Assembly: GCA_964597315.1 (NCBI GenBank)
Contig: CAZQXD010000005.1
Coordinates: forward strand, 43,924 to 107,923
Source: CAZQXD01 sp964597315
Lineage (GTDB): Bacteria > Pseudomonadota > Gammaproteobacteria > Competibacterales > Competibacteraceae
Reading direction: 5' to 3'
DNA: 64,000 nucleotides
The translations under genes and the position numbers were made by a program. The notes under the pieces were generated by a model. The model searched no databases and was not told where the DNA came from. It was given only the letters and a program-made list of their open reading frames with translations. Shown piece by piece: positions 16,761-26,345 of the stretch (its first letter is position 1; each line of letters begins with the position of its first letter).

Positions 16761-18665
16761 ATGCCCCTGCTTACCCTGGATCACGTTTCCATCGCCTTTG
16801 GCCTGCAACCGCTGCTGGATCAGGTGGATTTTCAACTCGATGCCGGAGAGCGGGTCTGCCTGATCGGCCGCAACGGCGAGGGCAAATCCACCCTGCTAAA
16901 GCTGATCGCCGGGGAACTCCATCCCGACGGTGGCGAACTGTGGCGTCGGCCGGGCCTAAAAATTGCCCGCTTGGAGCAGGATATCCCCTTCGATGAGACC
17001 GCCACGGTGTTTCAGGTGGTGGCCGGGGGGCTGGCGGACGTGGGGCATCTATTAACCCAATACCACGCCCTGGCCACCCGGGTGGCCAGCGGCCACGATC
17101 CCGCCGATCTGCGCCGCCTGGAAGTACTGCAACACGAACTGGAGGCCAAGGACGGCTGGTCCCTGAACCAGCGGGTGGAGACTACCCTGGACCGGCTGCA
17201 ACTGCCCCCCGACGTCCGGTTGGCGGAGCTGTCCGGAGGCTGGCGGCGGCGCGCCGCCCTGGCCCGGGCGCTGGTGGTGGCGCCGGAGTTGCTGCTGCTG
17301 GACGAACCCACCAACCATTTGGATATCGAAGCCATCCAGTGGTTGGAGGAGCAGTTGCTGGCGTTCCGGGGGGGGCTGCTGTTCGTCACCCATGACCGGG
17401 CCTTGCTCCAGCGTCTGGCCACCCGCATCGTGGAACTGGATCGAGGGATGCTGACTTCCTGGTCCGGGGACTACCGGAGCTATCTGGAAAAAAAGGCCGC
17501 CGCCCTGGAGGTGGAAGAACGCCACAACGCCAAATTCGACAAAAAGCTGGCCCAGGAGGAAGTGTGGATTCGCCAGGGCATCAAGGCCCGCCGCACCCGC
17601 AACGAGGGCCGGGTGCGGGCCTTGGAGCAACTGCGCCGGGAGCGTCGGGAGCGCCGGGAGCAACAGGGCCAGGCCGGTTTCGTCATCGACCAGGCCGAAG
17701 CCTCCGGCAAATTGGTGGCCGAGGCCGAGGGGGTGAGTTATGGCTGGCAAAGCCAGGTGCTGATCCGGGATTTCTCGGTGCGAGTTCAGCGGGGCGACCG
17801 CATCGGTCTGATCGGTCCCAACGGTTCGGGCAAGACCACCCTATTGAAACTGCTGCTGGGACAACTGACCCCTGACAGGGGCCAGGTGCGCCTGGGGACT
17901 AAGCTGCAAGTGGCCTATTACGACCAGCTCCGGGCCCACCTGGAACTGGATAAATCGGTCATGGACAATGTGGCCGAGGGCCGGGAGTTTCTGGAAATCG
18001 ACGGCCGCAAGCGTCACCTCATCAGCTATCTGGGGGATTTTCTCTTTACGCCCCAGCGCATTCGCACCCCGGTCAAGTCCCTGTCCGGGGGCGAGCGCAA
18101 CCGCCTGCTGCTGGCCCGGCTGTTTAGCCAGCCCGCCAATCTGCTGGTGCTGGACGAGCCTACCAACGACCTGGACATCGAGACCCTAGAACTGCTGGAA
18201 GAACGGCTTGCCCAGTTCACCGGCACCCTGCTGCTGGTCAGCCACGACCGGGCCTTTCTGGATAATGTGGTCACCAGCAGCCTGGTGTTCGAGGGGGAGG
18301 GCCGGGTGCGGGAGTTCGTGGGCGGCTACAGTGACTGGCTGCGCCAGCGCCCGGCTCCAGCGGCTCCCTCCAAGCCTGGCGTCCGTTCCCCGGAACCGGT
18401 CGACAAGCCCCAAGGGGCGGCGACCCGGCGCCCGGCCAAGCTCAGCTTTAAGGATCAACGGGAACTGGAGCAATTGCCCGGACGTATCGAAGCCTTGGAA
18501 ACGGAGCAGGCCCGGCTCCAGGAAACCGCCGCCGATCCGGGGTTTTACAAAGACGAGTCCCAGGCGGTGAAACAGGTGCTGGAGCGGCTGAGCGCCCTAG
18601 AGGGGGAACTGGAGGCCGCTTACGGACGCTGGGACGAACTGGAAACCCTCAAGAGCGGGGACTGA
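16761..18665 (+). CDS. uup: ABC-F ATPase Uup
   Basis: 634 aa with two ABC nucleotide-binding domains and no membrane segment. Walker A motifs are GRNGEGKSTLLKL (near residue 35) and GPNGSGKTTLLKL (near 353); signatures are LSGGWRRR and LSGGERNR; Walker B regions are LLLLDEPTNHLD and LLVLDEPTNDLD. An arginine-rich linker (RRTRNEGRVRALEQL) and a C-terminal coiled coil (about 560-630) are typical of Uup rather than EttA or YheS. ABC-F proteins act at the ribosome; Uup also affects transposon excision in E. coli. Confidence 0.92.
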   Translation: MPLLTLDHVSIAFGLQPLLDQVDFQLDAGERVCLIGRNGEGKSTLLKLIAGELHPDGGELWRRPGLKIARLEQDIPFDETATVFQVVAGGLADVGHLLTQYHALATRVASGHDPADLRRLEVLQHELEAKDGWSLNQRVETTLDRLQLPPDVRLAELSGGWRRRAALARALVVAPELLLLDEPTNHLDIEAIQWLEEQLLAFRGGLLFVTHDRALLQRLATRIVELDRGMLTSWSGDYRSYLEKKAAALEVEERHNAKFDKKLAQEEVWIRQGIKARRTRNEGRVRALEQLRRERRERREQQGQAGFVIDQAEASGKLVAEAEGVSYGWQSQVLIRDFSVRVQRGDRIGLIGPNGSGKTTLLKLLLGQLTPDRGQVRLGTKLQVAYYDQLRAHLELDKSVMDNVAEGREFLEIDGRKRHLISYLGDFLFTPQRIRTPVKSLSGGERNRLLLARLFSQPANLLVLDEPTNDLDIETLELLEERLAQFTGTLLLVSHDRAFLDNVVTSSLVFEGEGRVREFVGGYSDWLRQRPAPAAPSKPGVRSPEPVDKPQGAATRRPAKLSFKDQRELEQLPGRIEALETEQARLQETAADPGFYKDESQAVKQVLERLSALEGELEAAYGRWDELETLKSGD

Positions 18666-18890
18666 GCATACCCAACTGGATCGACACGTTTCCGGGGGCC
18701 GATGGCAGGGTGCGGATCTTTCTGTCCCATGGCGGGGGAGTGTTTCGTGGAGGACGGGACCGGGCTGGCCTGGGGAGGTCCCTCTACCGTCCGGCTAAAT
18801 CCCGGTTACACTTTAACCTTACCTGTTGTCAAACCGTCTTTAAGACCCATCCGGGGCGTTATGGCCCCAGACTCGTTAGGAGGTTCGGGA

Positions 18891-19598
18891 ATGAGCGATA
18901 CCGAAGAGATAGCCAAGTCCGTCCACGCGGCGCTCGAACATGACCCCACCATCGACCTGCACCGTTACCCCATACACATCCGCCTGGAAGATGGCGCCCT
19001 GGTGCTGGAAGGGGAGGTGGGCAGCATCGCCGCCAAGCGCCTGGCCTCCCATCTGGCCCGTGCTGTTCAAGGGGTGCAGGCGGTGCAAGACCGGCTGCGG
19101 GTGTCGCCCAGCGAACGCCGGGGCGATGGGGCGGTGTTGGATTCCGTGTACCAGGAACTGCGCCAGGAGTCGGCCTTCAACAGCTACGCCATTGTCACCG
19201 GAGACGAACAACCGGCCCCCGAGGATACCCGGGGGGTGATCCGGGTGTTGGTGGTTGAGGGCGTGGTGCGCCTAGAGGGCAATGTGCCCAGCCTGACCCA
19301 TAAACGCCTGGCCGAGGTGTTGGCCTGGTGGGCGCCGGGCAGCGTGGACGTAGACAACCGCCTGCATGTGGTGCCCCCGGAGCAGGACAACGACGACGAG
19401 ATTTCCGATGCCCTGCGTATCGTCCTGGAGAAAGACCCCTGGCTGGACGCCAGCCAGATCAGCGTCCATGTACGCAATAAGGTGGTGGACCTGGAAGGGC
19501 TGCTGCACACCCAGGAACAAAAGAACATGGCCGAGTACAACGCCTGGTACATCCCTGGGGTACACGAGGTCATCAACCGCATCGAGGTGCGGCCCTAG
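18891..19598 (+). CDS. BON-domain protein (three BON-like modules)
   Basis: 235 aa from ATG 18891, preceded by TAGGAGG. Three modules of about 70 residues follow the BON pattern (HIRLEDGALVLEGEVGSIAAK, VVRLEGNVPSLTHKRLAE, VHVRNKVVDLEGLLHTQEQK), each a beta strand, Gly turn and helix. BON domains are thought to bind phospholipid or other envelope ligands. No signal peptide is visible, so it may be cytosolic. Its stop overlaps the stop of the convergent thioesterase gene. Confidence 0.75.
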   Translation: MSDTEEIAKSVHAALEHDPTIDLHRYPIHIRLEDGALVLEGEVGSIAAKRLASHLARAVQGVQAVQDRLRVSPSERRGDGAVLDSVYQELRQESAFNSYAIVTGDEQPAPEDTRGVIRVLVVEGVVRLEGNVPSLTHKRLAEVLAWWAPGSVDVDNRLHVVPPEQDNDDEISDALRIVLEKDPWLDASQISVHVRNKVVDLEGLLHTQEQKNMAEYNAWYIPGVHEVINRIEVRP

Positions 19599-20056
19599 TT
19601 CCGGCTGAATTTTGTTTTCCAGTCCGCCAGATGGGCTTTCTTGGCCAGGGGATACAGGGAGAAGGTCCCCATGCCCTTGGCCACCAGTTCCCCACCAGCG
19701 GCGTTTTTGATCTCGCCGCTGGCCACCACCAGCTTAGCGCCGGTGAAGTCCATCTCCGCGCTTCCCTCCAGGGTGTCTCCCGGATAGGCGGGGGTCAGAA
19801 AATTGGTCTTGAGTTCCACCGTGGCGCACAGTTGCTCTCGGGGCACGGCCCAGGACAACACGGTCAGGCCCAACACGGCATCCATCATGGCGGCCAGGAC
19901 TCCGCCGTGACAGGCCCCCGGGGAACTCAAATGTCGCTGTTCCACGGTGAGCCGATAGCTGACCCGGCCCGGCTCGAAAATCGTGAGGGTCATGCCCAGA
20001 TGGCGGTCGAAGTGGCACAACTCGGCATACAGCTTTTCGAACTCCTGATGATTCAT
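19595..20056 (-). CDS. PaaI-family hotdog thioesterase
   Basis: 153 aa from ATG 20056 (RBS AGGGGGG). The hotdog signature is SPGACHGGVLAAMMDAVLGL, where the HGG loop and following Asp are the PaaI-type catalytic region, then VELKTNFLTPAYPGDTL. It probably hydrolyses an acyl-CoA or aryl-CoA; the substrate cannot be told. Stop codons of this gene and the BON gene overlap. Confidence 0.82.
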   Translation of the reverse strand: MNHQEFEKLYAELCHFDRHLGMTLTIFEPGRVSYRLTVEQRHLSSPGACHGGVLAAMMDAVLGLTVLSWAVPREQLCATVELKTNFLTPAYPGDTLEGSAEMDFTGAKLVVASGEIKNAAGGELVAKGMGTFSLYPLAKKAHLADWKTKFSRN

Positions 20057-20204
20057 AAACCCCCCTGGGACGAAAGAGTAAGGCCATGTGACTTTGAGGC
20101 CAGCCAGCCGCCACGGCAAGCCCCGGCAATGTTCACCGGGCTTGATGGGTCATGATTCTCAGTGATCGTCTCGGGACTCCATCGCCACCAACAGAGGACT
20201 TGTC

Positions 20205-21476
20205 ATGCTGGATATCGCCGCGCTGCTGGTTACCCTGACCGCGTTGTTCAGTTACCTCAATCACCTGGTGTTCCGCCTGCCTACCACCATCGGGGTGATG
20301 CTTATTTCCCTACTGTTGTCGGTAGTGCTGGTGAGCCTGGGGGAACTGGGCTATATCGCCATTGAAGGCCAGGCCGAGGCTCTGGTCCGATCCATTGATT
20401 TCAATGAAGTGCTGATGCACGGCATGTTGTCGTTTCTGCTGTTCGCCGGGGCCATGCACATCGACCTGGAGGCCTTGGCCAGTTACAAATGGCCGATCCT
20501 GACCCTGGCCACCCTGGGCGTGGTGGTCTCCACGTTCATCATCGGGGTGATCGCTTGGGGAGTATTCGGGCTGCTGAACCTGGACCTGCCATTCATTTAC
20601 TGTTTGTTGTTCGGGGCGCTGATCTCCCCCACCGATCCCATCGCCGTGCTGGGCATCCTCAAGTCCGCCAACGCGCCCCCCAGCCTGGAAATCAAAATTG
20701 CCGGGGAGTCTTTGTTCAACGACGGAGTAGCGGTGGTGGTCTACGCGATTCTGCTGTCCATCGCCCTGGGCGGCGGCGAGATTGGGGTGGCGGACATCGG
20801 CCTGTTATTCGTAGAGGAGGCCCTCGGCGGGGCGCTGTTCGGCCTGGTCATTGGCTTTCTGGCCTACTGGATGCTCAGGACCGTGGACAGTTACCACGTT
20901 GAAGTGCTGATTACCTTGGGCCTGGTCATGGGCGGCTACGCACTGGCCATCCAGTGGCATTTGTCCGGTCCCATCGCCATGGTGGTAGCGGGGCTGATGA
21001 TCGGCAATCAGGGCCGGGCCTTCGCCATGTCCGACACCACCCGGGAGCATCTGGATACCTTCTGGGAGATCATCGACGAAGTACTCAACGCCGTGTTGTT
21101 CGTACTCATCGGTCTGGAAATGGTGATCCTGACCTTTACCCATAACAACGTGACTGCGGCCTTGGTGATGATCCCCCTGGTGCTGCTCACCCGGCTGCTG
21201 TGCGTGGGCGCGCCGGTACACTTCATGCGTCGGCGGCTGGGCTTTGAGTTCGCCCCCCACGCCATCAAGGTACTGACCTGGGGCGGGGTACGGGGTGGTA
21301 TTTCCGTGGCCTTGGCCCTGGGCCTCCCCCAGGGACCGGAGCGGGAGGTGATTCTGGTGGCCACCTATGCCATCGTGTTGTTCTCCATCGTCGTCCAGGG
21401 GCTGACCATCGGCCCCTTGGTGCGCCGCACCGCCCCGTCTCAACCCGACCTGCAACCCGAGGAAAACCTGCCTTGA
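20205..21476 (+). CDS. CPA1-family Na+(K+)/H+ antiporter, NhaP type
   Basis: 423-aa membrane protein with about 12 hydrophobic segments. The ion-binding region ISPTDPIAVLGILKSANAP and the following AGESLFNDGVAVVVYAILL are the characteristic CPA1/NHE motifs, and GGVRGGISVALAL lies near the C-terminus. No cytosolic TrkA-C domain follows. Its stop overlaps the next start (TTGA), so it is translationally coupled to the trehalose-phosphatase fusion. This supports a shared role in salt or osmotic stress (inference). Confidence 0.88.
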   Translation: MLDIAALLVTLTALFSYLNHLVFRLPTTIGVMLISLLLSVVLVSLGELGYIAIEGQAEALVRSIDFNEVLMHGMLSFLLFAGAMHIDLEALASYKWPILTLATLGVVVSTFIIGVIAWGVFGLLNLDLPFIYCLLFGALISPTDPIAVLGILKSANAPPSLEIKIAGESLFNDGVAVVVYAILLSIALGGGEIGVADIGLLFVEEALGGALFGLVIGFLAYWMLRTVDSYHVEVLITLGLVMGGYALAIQWHLSGPIAMVVAGLMIGNQGRAFAMSDTTREHLDTFWEIIDEVLNAVLFVLIGLEMVILTFTHNNVTAALVMIPLVLLTRLLCVGAPVHFMRRRLGFEFAPHAIKVLTWGGVRGGISVALALGLPQGPEREVILVATYAIVLFSIVVQGLTIGPLVRRTAPSQPDLQPEENLP

Positions 21477-23023
21477 ACAACGTCAGCCTCTCCCCACGGG
21501 ACTATCAAGCGGTCATCTTCGACCTGGACGGGGTCGTGACCCGCACCGCCGCCGTCCACGCCGCCGCCTGGAAACAATTGTTCGACACGTTTTTGCAACA
21601 CCGGGACGGGGCGTCCTACCGGCCCTTCACCGAGACCGACTATCTGGACCATGTGGACGGCAGGCCCCGTTACGAGGGGGTAGCGGCTTTCCTGGCCTCC
21701 CGGGGCATCCGTCTGCCCCCCGGCGATCCCGCCGACCCGCCCGGTCAGGATACGGTTTGTGGCCTGGGCAACCGCAAGAACCAGTTATTCCGGGAACTCC
21801 TCGACACCCACGGCGTGGAGGTTTTCGAGTCTACCCTGGGCCTGGTCCGGGAGCTGAGACGCCAGGGCCTCAAAACCGCCATCGTCTCGTCCAGCCAGAA
21901 CGCCGCCTCGGTGCTGGCCGCCGCCGGCATCCAGGACCTGTTCGACACCCGGGTGGACGGCAACGATATTCCCCGCCTCAAGCTCAAGGGCAAGCCGGAG
22001 CCGGATTTGTTTCTGGAGGCCGCCATCCGCCTGAACCTGGAACCCCGCCAGGCGGTAGTGGTGGAGGATGCAGTCTCCGGGGTCAAGGCGGGCCGGGCCG
22101 GGGGCTTCGGACAAGTGATCGGGGTGGACCGGGCGGGCCGCTCCCAGGCCCTGAAGGAGGCCGGGGCCCATGCGGTGGTGACAGACCTGGCGGCGGTGAC
22201 CGTGGACGGCGACCCCTCGGAGGTCCAGGCCCTGCCCTCGGCCCTGGACGTCTTTGAGACCATCGCCCAGCGCCTGGAAGGCCGCGTCCCGGCGGTGTTC
22301 CTGGACTACGACGGCACTCTCACCCCCATCGTCGAGCGCCCGGAACTGGCGGTGCTGGCCGAGACCATGCGCCACAAGGTCCGGCGGCTGTCCACCCTCT
22401 GCCCGGTGGCGGTGGTCAGCGGTCGGGACCTGGAGGATGTGCGCCGCCTGGTGGGCGTGAAGGAGCTGATCTTCGCCGGCTCCCACGGCTTCGACATCGC
22501 CGGACCCGAGGACCAGTGTCTGGGCCGCCAGCAGGGCAACGAGTTCCTGCCAGCCCTGGATGTGGCCGAAAAACTGCTGAAGGAACGCCTGACCGGCATC
22601 GACGGCGCTCTGGTGGAGCGCAAGAAAATGGCCATCGCCATCCACTACCGGCGGGTGGCGGAGGGGGATATCCCGGCCATCGAACAAGCCGTGGACGCGG
22701 CCCGGGCCGCCAACCCCAACTTACGCAAGGATTACGGTAAGAAAATCTTCGAGCTGCAACCGAATATGGACTGGCACAAGGGCCGGGCGGTGCGCTGGCT
22801 GCTCAAGGCCCTGAAGCTGGATAACGACAGTGTGCTGCCCATGTACCTGGGGGATGATGTCACCGACGAGAACGCCTTCAAGGAACTGCGGGACGACGGC
22901 ATCGGCATCAAGGTCATGGACCGGCCCGAGCCTAGCGCCGCCCATTACGCCCTGGGGGACACCGATCAGGTGGGCCTGTTCTTCGACAAGCTGATCCGGT
23001 TGCTAGAGGGACGCCATGGCTGA
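21473..23023 (+). CDS. Bifunctional beta-phosphoglucomutase-like / trehalose-6-phosphate phosphatase
   Basis: 516 aa with two HAD modules. Residues 12-250 resemble beta-phosphoglucomutase (VIFDLDGVVTRTAAVHAAAW; IVSSSQNAASVLAAAG; KPEPDLFLEA; VVEDAVSGVKAG). Residues about 275-510 are an OtsB-type trehalose phosphatase (FLDYDGTLTPIVERPE; VVSGRDLEDVRRL; GSHGFDI; YLGDDVTDENAFKELR). The start is a TTG overlapping the antiporter stop; no nearby ATG fits. It overlaps the GH65 gene by 8 bp. Together the two proteins reproduce, as two chains, the HAD-TPP-GH65 architecture of mycobacterial OtsB1. Expected roles are beta-G1P to G6P and T6P to trehalose. Confidence 0.88.
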   Translation: MNNVSLSPRDYQAVIFDLDGVVTRTAAVHAAAWKQLFDTFLQHRDGASYRPFTETDYLDHVDGRPRYEGVAAFLASRGIRLPPGDPADPPGQDTVCGLGNRKNQLFRELLDTHGVEVFESTLGLVRELRRQGLKTAIVSSSQNAASVLAAAGIQDLFDTRVDGNDIPRLKLKGKPEPDLFLEAAIRLNLEPRQAVVVEDAVSGVKAGRAGGFGQVIGVDRAGRSQALKEAGAHAVVTDLAAVTVDGDPSEVQALPSALDVFETIAQRLEGRVPAVFLDYDGTLTPIVERPELAVLAETMRHKVRRLSTLCPVAVVSGRDLEDVRRLVGVKELIFAGSHGFDIAGPEDQCLGRQQGNEFLPALDVAEKLLKERLTGIDGALVERKKMAIAIHYRRVAEGDIPAIEQAVDAARAANPNLRKDYGKKIFELQPNMDWHKGRAVRWLLKALKLDNDSVLPMYLGDDVTDENAFKELRDDGIGIKVMDRPEPSAAHYALGDTDQVGLFFDKLIRLLEGRHG

Positions 23024-25424
23024 ATGGGTACTGGCCTATGAGGGTTTCGACCCCCAGCAAGAGGGTCTGCGGGAGGCCCTATGCACCTTGGGCAACGGCT
23101 ATTTCGCCACCCGGGGCGCCGCCCCCGAGGCCGAGGCCGATGCGATTCATTACCCCGGCGTCTACCTGGCCGGGGGGTATAACCGTCTGGTCACCGCTAT
23201 CGCCGACCGTCAGGTGGAAAACGAAGACCTGGTGAATTGCCCTAATTGGTTGCCTCTCGGTCTGCGGCTGGATGGTAACAAGTTCGACCCCCTGGCCGTG
23301 GAACTACAGGCTTATCGCCAGGAACTGGACTTGCGCCGGGGTCTTTTGAGCCGGACCATCCGCTTCCGGCTCCAGGACGGCCGCGTTACCCGCCTGGAGC
23401 AGCGGCGGCTGGTCCACATGGACAACCCCCATCTGGCGGCCCTGGAAACCACCCTCACCGCCGAGAACTGGGACGGCCCGGCCAGCGTGTATAGCGCCTT
23501 GGACGGACGGGTGGCGAATGCCGGGGTGGAGCGCTACAAGGCCCTAGCCGGAAAACACTTGGAGCCACTGGAGACCCAAGCCGTGGACCCCGAGACGGTG
23601 TTGCTCAAAGTCCAGACCTGTCAATCGGAACTGCGCCTGGCCCAGGCCGCCCGCACCCGGGTGTATGCCCAGGGCCAGCCGCTGGCGCCGGAGCGGCGGC
23701 TGCTCGTGGAGGCGGGCTATATGGGCCAGGAGTTCGACGTACACCTGACCCGGGGCCGGTCCTTGACCGTGGAGAAAGTCGTCGCCCTGCATACCAGCCG
23801 CGACCCGGCCATCAGCGAATGTGGCCTGGCGGCCCGGGAAACCGTCGCCCGGGCCGGGGGCTTTGATGAACTGCTCAAGGGCCATGAGCGGGCCTGGAGG
23901 ACCCTGTGGGATCGCTTCGATACCCACGGCGAGGGCAATGACCCGGCGGCGGTGGCCCGGGGCGCCTGTATCTTGAGGCTGCATGTCTTTCATTTACTGC
24001 AAACCGTGTCCATTCACTCCACCGAACTGGACGTGGGAGTGCCGGCCCGGGGCTGGCACGGGGAGGCCTATCGGGGACATATTTTCTGGGACGAGCTGTT
24101 TATCTTCCCGCTCTTGAATCTGCGCGTTCCCGAGATTACCCGGGCGCTGCTCATGTACCGCTACCGGCGCCTGGACGCCGCCCGGGCCTTGGCCAGGGAG
24201 CAGGGTTTCGTGGGAGCGCGCTACCCCTGGCAGAGTGGCAGCGATGGCCGGGAGGAGACCCAGAAAGTCCACCTCAACCCCCGCTCCGGGCGCTGGTTGC
24301 CGGACCACAGCCACTTGCAGTACCACGTCAACGCCGCCATCGCCTACAACGTCTGGCAGTACTATCAGGTCACTCAGGACAGGGAGTTTCTGAGCTATCA
24401 CGGGGCCGAGATGCTGCTGGAGATTGCCCGCTTCTGGGCCGATATCGCCCGGTATAATCCGTTCCTGGACCGCTACGAGATTCTGGGGGTGATGGGACCG
24501 GACGAATTCCACGAAGCCTATCCCGGAGCCGACGCCGCCGGCCTGAACAACAACACCTATACCAATCTCATGGCGGCCTGGGTGCTGTGCCGCGCCCTGG
24601 AGGTCCTGGACCTATTGTCACAACAGCGCCGCCAGGAGCTGCGGGAGCGGCTGGGGATTCACGACGACGAACTGGCCCGCTGGGAGGCGGTGAGCCGCCG
24701 GATGCGGGTGGTGTTCCACGGCGATGGCCTGCTCAGCCAGTTCGAAGGCTACGAGGACCTGGAAGAACTGGACTGGGACGCCTACCGGGAAAAATATGGC
24801 GACATTCATCGCCTGGACCGGATTCTGGAGGCCGAGGGGGACAGCCCCAACCGCTACAAGCTGTCCAAGCAGGCGGACGTGCTGATGCTCCTGTATCTGT
24901 TCTCCGCCGAGGAGCTGGAGTCTTTGCTGGGCCGCTTAGGCTATGCCTTCGACCGGGAGGCCATCCCCCGGCTGATCGACTATTACCTGCGCCGCACCGC
25001 CCACGGCTCCACCCTGAGCGGGGTGGTCAGTTCCTGGATTCTGGCCCGTTCCGACCGGGCGCGGTCCTGGCGATTCTTTCAAGAAGCCCTGGAAAGCGAC
25101 GTCTCCGATGTCCAGGGAGGCACCACCCCCGAAGGCATCCACCTAGGGGCCATGGCCGGCACCGTGGATCTGGTGCAGCGGGCCTATACGGGTATCCATA
25201 CCTACGACGACGTGCTATGGCTGAAACCGGCCCTGCCCGAGGAACTGCGCTGGCTCAGCCTGCGTCTGCAATACCGAGGCCACGGTTTGGAACTGAGGAT
25301 CAGCCATGAGCGGGTGGCGGTGCAAAGCCTGAACGGCGAGTGCAGGCCGATCCGGGTGGGTTACGAGGGGCAGGTGGTGGAAATGGAAGGGGGTGGGCGG
25401 CTGGAATTTGAAGCCAAGGGCTGA
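23016..25424 (+). CDS. GH65 disaccharide phosphorylase (trehalose, maltose or kojibiose)
   Basis: 802 aa, full GH65 length. The beta-sandwich N-terminal domain leads to an (alpha/alpha)6 barrel with the catalytic acid Glu497 in GVMGPDEFHEAYPG and the phosphate-site HGSTLSGVVSSWILA near residue 665. A C-terminal beta domain closes the protein. It phosphorolyses an alpha-glucoside to glucose plus beta-glucose-1-phosphate, which the upstream beta-PGM domain would convert to glucose-6-phosphate. Context (OtsA, TPP) suggests trehalose; maltose is also possible. The start overlaps the previous gene by 8 bp. Confidence 0.9.
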   Translation: MAEWVLAYEGFDPQQEGLREALCTLGNGYFATRGAAPEAEADAIHYPGVYLAGGYNRLVTAIADRQVENEDLVNCPNWLPLGLRLDGNKFDPLAVELQAYRQELDLRRGLLSRTIRFRLQDGRVTRLEQRRLVHMDNPHLAALETTLTAENWDGPASVYSALDGRVANAGVERYKALAGKHLEPLETQAVDPETVLLKVQTCQSELRLAQAARTRVYAQGQPLAPERRLLVEAGYMGQEFDVHLTRGRSLTVEKVVALHTSRDPAISECGLAARETVARAGGFDELLKGHERAWRTLWDRFDTHGEGNDPAAVARGACILRLHVFHLLQTVSIHSTELDVGVPARGWHGEAYRGHIFWDELFIFPLLNLRVPEITRALLMYRYRRLDAARALAREQGFVGARYPWQSGSDGREETQKVHLNPRSGRWLPDHSHLQYHVNAAIAYNVWQYYQVTQDREFLSYHGAEMLLEIARFWADIARYNPFLDRYEILGVMGPDEFHEAYPGADAAGLNNNTYTNLMAAWVLCRALEVLDLLSQQRRQELRERLGIHDDELARWEAVSRRMRVVFHGDGLLSQFEGYEDLEELDWDAYREKYGDIHRLDRILEAEGDSPNRYKLSKQADVLMLLYLFSAEELESLLGRLGYAFDREAIPRLIDYYLRRTAHGSTLSGVVSSWILARSDRARSWRFFQEALESDVSDVQGGTTPEGIHLGAMAGTVDLVQRAYTGIHTYDDVLWLKPALPEELRWLSLRLQYRGHGLELRISHERVAVQSLNGECRPIRVGYEGQVVEMEGGGRLEFEAKG

Positions 25425-25474
25425 GCTATACCCTCGGGAGGACGTCGGATGGACGCCGCCCCGAGGTGGAGGCT

Positions 25475-26272
25475 TTAGGCCAGCGCGGCGGGGGATCGCC
25501 TCGGAACCCGGCCCACCCCTAGCCCGATCAACCCCAGTGCCAGCAGCGCCAAGGGCGTCGGCGCCGGCACCGCCAGCGCGCCGGCCTGGCCGAAGGCGTC
25601 GGTTTCCACCACTAGGGTGTTAAAGCCACCAGCAGGCACGAACACCGAAAAGTCCAGAAAATCGCCCCCGGAGCGGGCGCCGCCGCCAGTATCCGTATCC
25701 AGGAATTCCACCACATTTAAGTGCGAGGTCGAGGTATCGAACACCCGCAGCCCGAAGCTGGCCTCGGCGAATTCCGAGGCCGGGCGGTCGACAGTGGCCT
25801 CCAGGTCGAAAAACCAATCCAACAGGAAAGTGACGAACACACCCTGGGTGGACCTGTTGTCCAGAAACACATTGCCCTCGGTCAGGGTTTCGGCAAAAGC
25901 CAGAGCAGTCGGCGGGGCCAGGGCATCGCCGAAGACGGTAGCTTCCAGTTCCAGGCCGTCGTTCTCAGTGAGGTCCAGGGGGTCCAGGGCCAGCACCTGG
26001 GCCAGCCCGTCGGCATCGGCGAAGGCATCCCCCGAGGCGTCGCTATCCTGGGACAGCACCAGGGCATCGGCGGCGATGAACAGCCCGGCGGGCGAGCTGG
26101 CCAGGGTGTTTCCGGCGGCGTCCGAATAGCCGGTGATGGTCAATTGGCTGTTCAGCAGGGCCTCGAACAGGGCTGTGGCTTGGGCGGCGCCGGCGTTCAG
26201 GGCCAGAACCAGGGTGGCGGCCAGGGCGATGCCGGAGCGGGGTAACGCGAGAGCATGAAGCGTAATCGGCAT
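25475..26272 (-). CDS. PEP-CTERM-like secreted protein of unknown function
   Basis: 265 aa with RBS GGGAGA. A signal peptide (GIALAATLVLALNAGAAQA) precedes a mature domain without Cys that is rich in Asp, Ala and Phe. The tail VPAPTPLALLALGLIGLGVG then RVPRR is a PEP-CTERM variant: Pro-rich motif, hydrophobic helix, basic cluster. Such proteins are exported, processed by an exosortase and usually associated with the exopolysaccharide or cell surface. It follows the spondin/CHRD gene on the same strand, separated by a hairpin. Confidence 0.72.
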   Translation of the reverse strand: MPITLHALALPRSGIALAATLVLALNAGAAQATALFEALLNSQLTITGYSDAAGNTLASSPAGLFIAADALVLSQDSDASGDAFADADGLAQVLALDPLDLTENDGLELEATVFGDALAPPTALAFAETLTEGNVFLDNRSTQGVFVTFLLDWFFDLEATVDRPASEFAEASFGLRVFDTSTSHLNVVEFLDTDTGGGARSGGDFLDFSVFVPAGGFNTLVVETDAFGQAGALAVPAPTPLALLALGLIGLGVGRVPRRSPAALA

Positions 26273-26300
26273 AAGGAATTCTCCCTAGTGAGTCGGTATG

Positions 26301-26325
26301 ACGCCGCTTTTCGACAAAGCGGCGT
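26301..26325. terminator. Hairpin between the spondin/CHRD gene and the PEP-CTERM gene
   Basis: A perfect 10-bp stem (ACGCCGCTTT / AAAGCGGCGT) with a 5-base loop. There is no T-run on the minus-strand exit side, so it may only attenuate transcription or stabilise the upstream mRNA. Confidence 0.5.
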
Positions 26326-26345
26326 AACTAACAGATCAGTTAATT

